From contig JAFGJU010000036.1 of NCBI GenBank assembly GCA_016928935.1, positions 1-13,347 on the forward strand: a stretch of 13,347 nt of DNA. Direction: 5' to 3'. This document shows, one piece after another, positions 6,878 to 13,347 of this stretch. The notes under the pieces are model-generated. The model had not been told where the DNA came from. It ran no database searches and saw only the letters and a program-made list of their open reading frames with translations. A program made the position numbers and the translations under genes. Within the stretch, counting starts at the first letter, position 1, and each line of letters begins with the position of its first letter. This DNA comes from Candidatus Eiseniibacteriota bacterium. GTDB lineage: Bacteria; Eisenbacteria; RBG-16-71-46; JAFGJU01.

Positions 6878-7906
6878 CTAGAACGCGAAGTTCAGAGTGA
6901 ATATGTTCACGTTTCCGAGGTACTCGCCCTTCATGTATGAGTAGTCTATAGTCCCGTTTATTCCGGCGTACTTCACCTTGAGACCGACGCCGAAGGCGGG
7001 GCCCATGTCGTCGGAGTTCATGTCGTACCCGCCCCTCAGGAAGGCCACGTCCGCCAGCTCGTACTCGGCGCCCGCCCTTATGGTCTCCTCGTTGTCGGCG
7101 TAATGGTTCATCTCCGCGGCCGCGGTCAATCTGTGCATTTCGTTCTTGACCGGGTCAAACGCGATGCCGAACTTGAACACGGTCGGCGGCGCGAACCCCT
7201 CGTAGTCCTGCTCTATCCGCGAGCCGTCCAGCAGCCCCACGAAAGTGCCGGACGGCTTCATCTCCGGCCCGAAGTTGGAGAAGTACATGGCCATTCTGAT
7301 ACTGCTCAGTCCCACGTAGTATTTGGTGCCGATGTCCAGCAGCCAAGAATTGGTGACGGGTCCTCCGACGTCGGTGCCCAGTTCCTCTCTCACGTACTTG
7401 ACGTTCGCCCCGACCATCAGCTTGTCGGTGAGCCTTCTGGCCAGCGTGACTCCGGCCAGCCAGTCGGTGAAAGCGAACTTCCTGCCCGTTCCGTACGGCA
7501 TGTACTCGGTGGTCTCGTCCATGGTCGTGCTGAGCGAGCCGAAGAACACGCCCACCGAACCGTTGAAGGCCTCCCACGGCTGAGCGTAGGCGCCGAACGT
7601 GTAGTCCACGTCCGCGAACCACTGGATGTGAGTGACCGAGAACCCCTTCTGGGCGACGGTAGCCAGGCCCGCGGGGTTCCAGCCCACGGAGGTCACGTCG
7701 TCCACGACCGCGACGTACGCCCCCGCCATCGCGGCGCCGGGCGCGGAGAGCGGCAGCTTGAGGAAGGTCCCCGAAGTGGTCCCGACCCTCTGCCCTCCCA
7801 GGCTAACCTGCGAAAGGGCCGCGGTGGGTGCGAGGGCCAAGGCCGCCAGGAGCAGGGCAACCGCGGCCGCCACGGCCGGGCGCTGTAACTGTGTGCGATT
7901 TCTCAT
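6878..7906 (-). CDS. PorV/PorQ-family outer-membrane beta-barrel protein
   Basis: Predicted 342-residue FadL/OMPP1-like 14-strand-type barrel. Seen: Sec signal peptide (MRNRTQLQR, then an Ala/Leu-rich core at 10-30) and the hallmark family N-terminus GTFLKLPLSAPGAAMAGAY (46-64) followed by VGWNPAGLA (74-82). Alternating amphipathic strands run to a terminal aromatic residue (NIFTLNFAF), as expected for BAM-dependent insertion. In type IX secretion, PorV is the outer-membrane partner that receives C-terminal sorting domains. The neighbouring gene at 3782-5737 encodes such a domain, so a matching role is plausible but not proven; many FCB genomes have several PorV-like paralogues. ATG at 7906 is chosen because GGAG lies just upstream. 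An in-frame TTG 12 codons earlier has no clear site and would place an acidic stretch before the signal peptide. Gap of 63 nt from the receptor gene. Confidence 0.87.
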   Translation of the reverse strand: MRNRTQLQRPAVAAAVALLLAALALAPTAALSQVSLGGQRVGTTSGTFLKLPLSAPGAAMAGAYVAVVDDVTSVGWNPAGLATVAQKGFSVTHIQWFADVDYTFGAYAQPWEAFNGSVGVFFGSLSTTMDETTEYMPYGTGRKFAFTDWLAGVTLARRLTDKLMVGANVKYVREELGTDVGGPVTNSWLLDIGTKYYVGLSSIRMAMYFSNFGPEMKPSGTFVGLLDGSRIEQDYEGFAPPTVFKFGIAFDPVKNEMHRLTAAAEMNHYADNEETIRAGAEYELADVAFLRGGYDMNSDDMGPAFGVGLKVKYAGINGTIDYSYMKGEYLGNVNIFTLNFAF

Positions 7907-7969
7907 CGGCTCTCCATCTCTGCTCTCGGTTCTGCTTGCCAACGGCTAAACACTCCGACGCGGGCCGGC

Positions 7970-10885
7970 TCACCACTCGTAAGACACCGCAAGCCTGAAG
8001 TTCCTCGGCACGCCGAAGTACGCGGGGTTGCTGTACTGCGTGAGGTAGTACAGCGTGTTGTACCTGGTCATGGTCCCCACGCCCGGCTCGTACGGCGCGC
8101 CGGTCTGTGGGTCCACCTCCGTGACGTTCTTCCTGTCCAGGATGTTCCAACCCTGGAACACGACCTCCAGCAGCCTGTTGTTCCGCAGCTTGAACACCTT
8201 CGTGAGTTTCATGCTGAGCTGACTCTCGAAAGGCCCGTTGCGGGAGTAATCCTCACCGCTGTCCCTGCCCTCCGAGTCCTCGGGCGTGTACGCTTCCCCG
8301 CTGCTTATGTACCAGTAGAAGTAGATGGACCATCCGGGCGGGATCTTGAACCTGCCCCATTCCGCCGGAGGCGCGTCTATGGGCACCCGGTAGTCGACCC
8401 ACGAGGTGAACTTGTGGGGTCTGTTCCACCACATGTACTCTTCGCCCAGGTTGGCTTCGCTGAAGTCGCCTCCGGCCTCCTGCACCAGCTTGGCCGCGTT
8501 GGGGTCGGAGCTCTTGCCGGTCGCTATCGAGAAGGTGTACGACAGGCCGAACGACAGGTTGTTCGTCCTCTTCTTCTTGAACTCCAACTCCAGGCCCCTG
8601 GACCTGGCGTAGTCCACGTTCCTGTAAATGAAGAACGTGGTCAGGAGCGGCTGGCCGGTGGACGGGTCTATGCCCGCCTGCAGAGTGAAGGGCGTCGCCG
8701 TCGGGTAGTCGTAGATGTCCTTGTAGAACAGGGTGACGTCCCCGGCCATGTCGTCCGTGAACTGATGCCTGGCCCCCAGCTCGTACTGCACCGCGATCTC
8801 CGGGTTCAGGTTTGGGTTTCCTATCCTAGGATAGCTCTCGCTCGAGACCGAAGTGATCTTCGAATAGATGTAGTAGTAGGTCGGCCACTGCGTGAAGTGC
8901 CCGTAGTTGAAGAAAAGGTTGTCTCTGTCGGTGATGGGATGCGATATGGCGAGCCGCGGGCTCAAGTGAGCCTTGAAGCGCCGGCCGAACACCTCCTTCG
9001 TGTCGTGATAGAAGTTGGCCCTCGTGAAGGAGGTGATGTTGGTGTTGTTCGTGTCGGCGACGGCTCTCTCCAGCGCCTCGCCCGGAAACCAGTAGTCGTA
9101 CCGGAGGCCGATCTTGGCTATGAAGCCCTCATACTCCAGCTTGTCCTCGGCGTACAGCGAACCCTTGTTCGGGTAGACGTGGAAAAGGTCGTGCTCCCGA
9201 CCCAGCCCGTCCGGGTCGTACTCCCAAGGCCTCGAGATGCTTATGTACTGCACGTTCTCGTACTGGCTGTCGAACCCGGTTATGAACTCGTGGTGAGGCT
9301 CGAACCGCTTGGTGAGGTCCCACGTGATGCCCCACGTCTCTATGTACCTGTCCCTCCAGTCCGAGGCGTCTCCGCTGTCGTAGAAGTAGACGGAATCCAG
9401 ACTGTCGGGAAGAGCGCTGTCGTCGGGCTGCTCGTAGTCGCTCCAGGTCTTCGCCGCCACGTCCCGGTGCGAGGCGCTGAAATACCTGGATATCTGCAAG
9501 TTGTGATAGGAGGACTTGCTTATGTTCTGCCGCCAGAAAGCCGAGAAGCTGTTCTGGTCGCTGGTGATCGTGTAGTAGTGGTCGAGCCGCCGGCTCCACG
9601 ACCACGGGTAGCTGGTGATGTTCTTGGCCACCTCACCGATGTCGTGCTCCGCGAAACCCTGGCCTATCCCTATCCATTTTGTCAGCGAGACGCCGAACTT
9701 GTGGGCGGGACTCGGCACCCAGACCAATTTCCCGATGGCCCTCCAGTTGTTGTCGCTCCTGGGGGTGAAGAACGAGCCGTAGCTGAATTCGGTGCCCAAC
9801 ACCTTGTCCTTGTAGCTGGAGGCGAGCCGCGGCTTCTCACCGTCTGTGTAGACGGGTATGCGGAACGGCCCCACGGTCATAGTGCTCAGATCGTCCGCCC
9901 TCGCGGGCATGTCGTTCAAGTCCGGCAGATACGTGTCTGAGACGTCGCCGGACAGGTTCATGAAGAAAGTGATCTCTCCGGGTATCTTCGCCTTGAGCTT
10001 GGGCAGAAGATACGCGGTCAGCGGCTCGGGCCCGCCGAACTGGAAGTCTACGTAATCGTAGTTGTAGTAGCTGAACAGCGGGGTGTGGTCCGTGGCGTAC
10101 GTGATGCTGCCGCGGTACGCCGGCCCCCCTTCTCTCACCTTGACGTCCACGACTCCCGACAGGGCCTGGCCGTACTTGGCGCTGAACCCGCCGGTAATGA
10201 CGCTCATCTCGGCCACGGAGCGCGCGCCTATGAGGTCTCCGCTGGAGCCGCCCGAGAGGGCGTCCTTCATCTTCACTCCGTCCACTATGTAGACGATTTC
10301 GTCGGTCCTCCCGCCCCTCACGTGGAACTCGTCCTTGGAACTGACGATGCCCGCCTGCATGGCCAGCACGTCCTGCACCGTCTCCCCGACGGGAAGGACC
10401 CTGAGTTGCTCGCCGGAGATGTTCCTGGTCGTGGACGCCACGTCCACCTCGACCATGGGCCTGGTGGACCAGATCACGACTTCGTCCCTACCGCCGACCG
10501 CCACCTGCTGGAGCTCGAAGTTGGCCCTGGCTGCCTGGTCCGCCAAGACCCTGACGTCCTTCCTGACGACGCCGGTGTAGCCGATGAGACTGGCCCGGAC
10601 CGAATACACGCCGGGCGGAATCCCGACGATGATGTACTCGCCGTCCTCCGAGGACACCGCGCCCAGTTGAGTGTCCAGGACCACTATGTTCGCGAAACCG
10701 AGCGGCTTCCCGGTCCCGGCGTCCAGAACCTTGCCCAGGATTCTGCCGACACCCTGCGGGTAGGCGTCCGAGCCGGCAAGGAGCAGGAGCGCCGGAATCA
10801 CGAGCCGTGGAAAGAGCCGGGAGAAGAAACGCGCCCGGGATTCATGTGTCGACGGCGACCTCGGATAGTCTCTCACTTTCGCCAT
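7970..10885 (-). CDS. TonB-dependent outer-membrane receptor with N-terminal carboxypeptidase-regulatory-like domain
   Basis: Predicted energised outer-membrane transporter of 971 residues, first gene of the operon. Seen, numbered from ATG at 10885: signal peptide with basic region to about 27 and core LVIPALLLLAGSDA (28-41). A CarboxypepD_reg-like beta-sandwich lies at about 48-127 (GKVLDAGTGKPLGFANIVVL, GEYIIVGIPPGVYSVRASLI). The TonB plug lies at about 140-255 (NISGEQLRVLPVGETVQDVL, FHVRGGRTDEIVYIVDGV, GGFSAKYGQALSGVVDVKV). A long aromatic-rich barrel ends in FRLAVSYEW. The layout resembles SusC-like receptors, but no SusD partner is visible, so the substrate is unknown. An upstream in-frame ATG at 10912 lacks a ribosome site, and a TTG at 10972 lies upstream of the predicted transcription start. 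ATG 10885 has AAGGA, though spaced closely, so the start is the least certain part. Confidence 0.9.
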   Translation of the reverse strand: MAKVRDYPRSPSTHESRARFFSRLFPRLVIPALLLLAGSDAYPQGVGRILGKVLDAGTGKPLGFANIVVLDTQLGAVSSEDGEYIIVGIPPGVYSVRASLIGYTGVVRKDVRVLADQAARANFELQQVAVGGRDEVVIWSTRPMVEVDVASTTRNISGEQLRVLPVGETVQDVLAMQAGIVSSKDEFHVRGGRTDEIVYIVDGVKMKDALSGGSSGDLIGARSVAEMSVITGGFSAKYGQALSGVVDVKVREGGPAYRGSITYATDHTPLFSYYNYDYVDFQFGGPEPLTAYLLPKLKAKIPGEITFFMNLSGDVSDTYLPDLNDMPARADDLSTMTVGPFRIPVYTDGEKPRLASSYKDKVLGTEFSYGSFFTPRSDNNWRAIGKLVWVPSPAHKFGVSLTKWIGIGQGFAEHDIGEVAKNITSYPWSWSRRLDHYYTITSDQNSFSAFWRQNISKSSYHNLQISRYFSASHRDVAAKTWSDYEQPDDSALPDSLDSVYFYDSGDASDWRDRYIETWGITWDLTKRFEPHHEFITGFDSQYENVQYISISRPWEYDPDGLGREHDLFHVYPNKGSLYAEDKLEYEGFIAKIGLRYDYWFPGEALERAVADTNNTNITSFTRANFYHDTKEVFGRRFKAHLSPRLAISHPITDRDNLFFNYGHFTQWPTYYYIYSKITSVSSESYPRIGNPNLNPEIAVQYELGARHQFTDDMAGDVTLFYKDIYDYPTATPFTLQAGIDPSTGQPLLTTFFIYRNVDYARSRGLELEFKKKRTNNLSFGLSYTFSIATGKSSDPNAAKLVQEAGGDFSEANLGEEYMWWNRPHKFTSWVDYRVPIDAPPAEWGRFKIPPGWSIYFYWYISSGEAYTPEDSEGRDSGEDYSRNGPFESQLSMKLTKVFKLRNNRLLEVVFQGWNILDRKNVTEVDPQTGAPYEPGVGTMTRYNTLYYLTQYSNPAYFGVPRNFRLAVSYEW

Positions 10886-10962
10886 GGTCCTTCTTGAATC
10901 CTCCGTTCGCATGGGAGAAAAACGTGAGGCAGTCAGGCTGCGGCCGGAACCAGAGTGCAACA

Positions 10963-10992
10963 ACCGTATCAAAACGCCGCGGGCGGAGTCAA
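10963..10992 (-). promoter_or_regulatory. Candidate promoter of the five-gene surface-protein operon
   Basis: On the minus strand, TTGACT (10992-10987, 5 of 6 matches) is followed after 18 nt by TACGGT (10968-10963). A TG stands in the extended -10 position (TGATACGGT). Transcription would start near 10956 and give a leader of about 70 nt before the ATG at 10885. This would make the receptor operon independent of the upstream isomerase gene. Confidence 0.4.
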
Positions 10993-11006
10993 CACCATTC
11001 GAGGCG

Positions 11007-11726
11007 TCACCCGCGCTCGGCGTCTATTATCTTCTGCACTCTCCCGGCGTGCCTGCCGCCCTCGAACGGCGTGGCCAGCCATTCCCTCACTATGCGCCGG
11101 GCGTGTCCGGAGTTGACCACTTTGGACCCGAGGGCCAGCACGTTGGCGTCGTTGTGCGCCCGGCTGTTCCTTGCGGTCTCGACGTCGTGGCAGAGGGCCG
11201 CTCGTACTCCCTTGACCTTGTTGGCTGCTATGGAAGAGCCGATTCCCATCGTGTCCACCACGATACCCTTCTGGCATTCACCCGACGCCACGGCCCTGGC
11301 CACCGCCAGGGCGAAGTCGGGGTAGTCCACGGGCTCGGGCCCGTGCGTGCCGTAGTCTTTGACCGCCACCCCCAGCTCTTGCTCGAGGTATTTCTTGAGC
11401 TGCTCCTTGAACGCGAACCCGCCGTGGTCGGCGCCTAGGGCCAGCGTGCCGGAGTCCGACGCCTTTACACGGGTCCAGGAGGCCTCGGCGGGCGCCGCAG
11501 TTCCGCCGCTCGCGGCCGGGACGGGAGCACGATCAGCGTCCTGACCGGAACCGGCTGCCCTGCCTTGGCCACCTGCCCGACCGGTCGGCCCGGTCGAGCC
11601 CTGAGCCCTGCCGGCTCCTTTACCCGAAGTGCCGCCTTTGGCTCCCGCTTCGTCCGCGAGCGTCTCTTCCAGAACCTCGCGGACCACCTTCCTGATTCTA
11701 TCGGGTGTGAACTTCGAACCTTCCAT
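11007..11726 (-). CDS. RpiB/LacA/LacB-family sugar-phosphate isomerase with N-terminal encapsulation-peptide-like extension
   Basis: Predicted isomerase (aldose/ketose phosphate such as ribose 5-phosphate) of 239 residues; E. coli RpiB has about 149. Seen: an amphipathic helix at 8-24 (PDRIRKVVREVLEETLA, hydrophobic at 11, 14, 15, 18, 19, 23). A Gly/Ala/Ser/Pro-rich linker spans about 25-90. A full RpiB core spans 93-239: GADHGG (Asp100, His101), SIAANKVKGVRAALC, SRAHNDANVLALGS (His191) and EGGRHAGRV (Arg225, Arg229). The catalytic Cys66 of E. coli RpiB is replaced by Asp158 in VVDTMGIGSS, and the Glu used by mycobacterial RpiB is also absent (Ser164). Start ATG at 11726 has GAGG 6 nt upstream. 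No in-frame ATG, GTG or TTG occurs between residue 15 and the core, so the extension must be translated. Helix plus flexible linker is the known form of microcompartment encapsulation peptides. The deaminase gene lies 168 nt upstream on the same strand. The exact substrate is uncertain. Confidence 0.9.
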   Translation of the reverse strand: MEGSKFTPDRIRKVVREVLEETLADEAGAKGGTSGKGAGRAQGSTGPTGRAGGQGRAAGSGQDADRAPVPAASGGTAAPAEASWTRVKASDSGTLALGADHGGFAFKEQLKKYLEQELGVAVKDYGTHGPEPVDYPDFALAVARAVASGECQKGIVVDTMGIGSSIAANKVKGVRAALCHDVETARNSRAHNDANVLALGSKVVNSGHARRIVREWLATPFEGGRHAGRVQKIIDAERG

Positions 11727-11894
11727 GCCTCGCCTCGTTGTTGGTTCCGGACTGGGTCAGCGAACGGCCCCCGTCTGCCGGCCCGCTCTTCGGTGCCCCG
11801 ACGCTTTGTCCTGTCCTGCACACTTCTCCGCTTCGTTCGCGCCGCCCCTCATGCTCACGGCCGGCTCCAGGCCGACACCCGTGGGGCACGAGTC

Positions 11895-13256
11895 TCACGC
11901 GCAGCGCGCGAGCAATCTCTCCAGCGCCCCGGCGGCGTTCGACGTAACTTCGCGCGAGGACGAGCCCGCGTGCAGACCCTGCTGGATCTGGCCGGCGGCA
12001 ACCACCTGCCGGCCGTCCACGAAGACGTGCCTCACGTCCGAGCTCCTGGCCGAGAACACGATTCTGGTGGCCGGGTCGCAACCGGCCCCGCAGAACGCGT
12101 GCTCCTGCGAAACGTCTATCACTATCAAGTCCGCCTTCTTCCCGGGTTCCACGCTGCCGACGACGTCGCTGATGCCCAGGGCCTTCGCCCCTCCCAACGT
12201 CGCCGCTTCCAGGAACAGCGCCGCCCACGGATACCCGCTCCCGTTCTTCAGGCTCTGGAGCAGCGCCGCAGTCCTCATTTCGTGGAACATGTCGAGGTTG
12301 TTGTTGCAGGGCGCGCCGTCCGCGCCCAGCGACACTGCCGCGCCCTCCCGCACCAGGCGGCCCACGTCGGCTATTCCGGAGGAGAGCTTCAGGTTGCACG
12401 ACGGGCAGTGCGTCACTTTGACGCCGGAGTGAGCCAGAATCTTGAAGTCGTCGTCCTCTAGGTGTACGCAATGCGCCAGGGCCAGGTTCGGCCGCGCGAG
12501 CCCCAGGGATTCAAGGTACCCGACCGGAGTCAAGCCGTGCCGGGACTTGCAGTCCGCGAGCTCGTCCGCGGTCTCGGACGCGTGCGAGTGGACGAGAAGG
12601 CCCATTTCGCCGGCCTTCTCGGCCACGCTCCTGAGCAGGCCCTCGCTGCAGCTTTCCAGGAACCTCGGCGCGAAGGCGTAGTTGAGCCTCCCACCCTCCG
12701 CGCCGTGCCACCTGGCGTGAAGCCGCAGCGCTTCGGACATGGACTCCTCGGCGGTCTCTTTCAAGCCCGGAGGCACGCGGTCGCCGGCGTCCATCATGGC
12801 CTTGCCCGAGAAGGCTCTGATGCCGCTCGCGCGGACGGCCTCGAACACCTGGTCCGTGTGGTGAACGCTTCCCATGTCCAGCACGCACGTGGTGCCGCCC
12901 CTCAAGAGCTCGTGACAGCCCAGCGCGGCCGACGCGCGCATCGAATCGGAGTCGTGCGCCGCCTCCAGAGCCCAGATTCTGTTCAGCCAGTCCGCAAGCA
13001 CGACTCCCTCGGCCTGGCCCTTGAACAGGGTCTGGCAGAGGTGCACGTGGGTCTGTACAAAGCCCGGAAGAACGTAGCAGCCGCTCACGTCCAGAGTCCG
13101 GACCCCGGACGAGACGGACGGCGAACGCAACGGCCCGGACACATTCCTGCCCACACCCGCGATGACGTCGTTCTCTATCAGCACGTCGGCCCGCAGCACT
13201 TCCCTCGAAGGATTCATCGTCACCACGGTGCCGTTCGCGAGCAGCGTCGCGTTCAA
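11895..13256 (-). CDS. COG0402 amidohydrolase, probable 5'-deoxyadenosine or other purine/nucleoside deaminase
   Basis: Predicted metal-dependent cytosolic deaminase of 453 residues, TIM-barrel amidohydrolase of the MtaD/guanine deaminase/TrzN group. Seen: N-terminal beta-sandwich (LLANGTVVTMN, VLIENDVIAGVG) and the metal motif QTHVHLCQ with His70 and His72. HSHASETADE carries His225 and Glu228. AHCVHLEDDD (His262) and the Asp ligand in LGADGAPCNNNLDMF (Asp313) follow, then the C-terminal GSVEPGKKADLIVID and ARSSDVRHVFVDG. All expected catalytic residues are present. APRFLESCSEGLL resembles guanine deaminases, whereas GADGAPCNNN is common in proteins annotated as 5'-deoxyadenosine deaminase, so the substrate is ambiguous (5'-deoxyadenosine, methylthioadenosine, S-adenosylhomocysteine, guanine or a triazine). 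The start is TTG at 13256, fixed by AAGGAGG 5 nt upstream. It precedes the RpiB-like gene on the same strand, suggesting a joint role in nucleoside or pentose salvage. Confidence 0.88.
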   Translation of the reverse strand: MNATLLANGTVVTMNPSREVLRADVLIENDVIAGVGRNVSGPLRSPSVSSGVRTLDVSGCYVLPGFVQTHVHLCQTLFKGQAEGVVLADWLNRIWALEAAHDSDSMRASAALGCHELLRGGTTCVLDMGSVHHTDQVFEAVRASGIRAFSGKAMMDAGDRVPPGLKETAEESMSEALRLHARWHGAEGGRLNYAFAPRFLESCSEGLLRSVAEKAGEMGLLVHSHASETADELADCKSRHGLTPVGYLESLGLARPNLALAHCVHLEDDDFKILAHSGVKVTHCPSCNLKLSSGIADVGRLVREGAAVSLGADGAPCNNNLDMFHEMRTAALLQSLKNGSGYPWAALFLEAATLGGAKALGISDVVGSVEPGKKADLIVIDVSQEHAFCGAGCDPATRIVFSARSSDVRHVFVDGRQVVAAGQIQQGLHAGSSSREVTSNAAGALERLLARCA

Positions 13257-13261
13257 AACGT

Positions 13262-13268
13262 CCTCCTT
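13262..13268 (-). promoter_or_regulatory. Strong ribosome binding site fixing a TTG start
   Basis: On the minus strand AAGGAGG lies 5 nt before the TTG at 13256-13254. No ATG or GTG at this position competes with it, and the family's N-terminal beta-strand begins immediately after. The TTG is therefore the start of the deaminase gene. Confidence 0.8.
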
Positions 13269-13295
13269 ACTGTGGGCCGGCTTCCCGACGCGGTC

Positions 13296-13320
13296 CGGGT
13301 CGCTCGCCAGAGACGACCCG
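13296..13320. other. Hairpin in the leader of the deaminase gene
   Basis: CGGGTCG (13296-13302) and CGACCCG (13314-13320) form a perfect 7-bp stem with an 11-nt loop, about 40 nt upstream of the TTG start. A second 6-bp GC stem (13322-13327 with 13336-13341) lies next to it. Neither has a U-tract. They could be leader structure, the end of an upstream transcript or chance pairing in GC-rich DNA. Confidence 0.25.
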
Positions 13321-13347
13321 CGGCGGGTTCGGGATCCCGCCCGCGAC

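Noticed and set aside
8414..9940. 508-codon open frame on the plus strand opposite the TonB receptor
   Set aside because: It is an antisense frame kept open by high GC. Its translation is Val/Arg/Gly-rich without domains, and the opposite strand encodes a clear TonB receptor.
10886..10972. Longer starts (TTG 10972, ATG 10912) for the TonB receptor
   Set aside because: The TTG lies upstream of the predicted transcription start and the ATG at 10912 has no ribosome site. Both give an unusually long tail before the signal peptide.
10971..10985. Small hairpin followed by TTTT downstream of the isomerase gene on the minus strand
   Set aside because: The stem is only 4 bp (CGCC/GGCG) with a 3-nt loop, too weak for an intrinsic terminator. 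The Ts overlap the candidate promoter spacer.
11465..11821. 118-codon minus-strand frame overlapping the isomerase N-terminus
   Set aside because: It is an alternative frame of the Gly/Ala-rich linker and the gap upstream, Arg-rich, with no motif.
13267..13347. Possible C-terminus of another minus-strand gene ending in TAA at 13269-13267
   Set aside because: The frame is open to the window edge for only about 26 codons, which is expected by chance at this GC content. The residues are Pro/Arg/Gly-rich and show no family feature.

Overview
The window is high-GC DNA (about 60% or more) from a Gram-negative bacterium. Most genes lie on the minus strand. The evidence for an outer membrane is a TonB-dependent receptor, a PorV-like barrel, two signal-peptidase-II lipoproteins and a secreted protein with a C-terminal sorting-like domain. 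An archaeal-type phosphoglycerate mutase and Ig/FlgD-type C-terminal modules are also present. This combination fits a lineage in or near the FCB group (Eisenbacteria, Latescibacterota or Krumholzibacteriota-like). That placement is an inference from gene content, not a phylogeny.

Layout. Positions 1-1172 (minus) hold most of an archaeal-type cofactor-independent phosphoglycerate mutase whose C-terminus leaves the window. Positions 1173-1692 are a divergent intergenic region with one candidate promoter for the mutase and two for the gene on its right. Positions 1693-2115 (plus) encode a 140-residue stand-alone AraC-type DNA-binding protein. It ends inside a U-tract-flanked hairpin that looks like a bidirectional terminator. 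Positions 10885 down to 2254 (minus) form an apparent five-gene operon with gaps of about 60-80 nt. In transcription order it encodes a TonB-dependent receptor, a PorV/PorQ-family barrel, a six-repeat NHL lipoprotein, a secreted protein with an FN3 domain and C-terminal FlgD-like sorting domain, and a lipoprotein with two Ig-like domains and a GATase1-like module. A candidate promoter lies just upstream. The shared theme is the cell surface: all five products are predicted to be exported or in the outer membrane, and PorV is known from type IX secretion systems to receive proteins with C-terminal sorting domains.

Positions 11007-13256 (minus) hold two metabolic genes. One is a COG0402 amidohydrolase, probably a deaminase of 5'-deoxyadenosine or another purine, starting at TTG behind a strong ribosome binding site. 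The other is an RpiB/LacA/LacB sugar-phosphate isomerase.

The most interesting signal is in the RpiB-like protein. Ahead of a full-length isomerase core it carries an amphipathic N-terminal helix and a 60-70 residue Gly/Ala/Ser linker, the architecture of bacterial-microcompartment encapsulation peptides. There is no alternative start codon between the helix and the core. The usual catalytic Cys is replaced by Asp. Next to a nucleoside deaminase, this suggests cargo of a sugar-phosphate or nucleoside-degrading microcompartment whose shell genes, if they exist, lie outside this window. No RNA genes, mobile elements or CRISPR arrays were seen.
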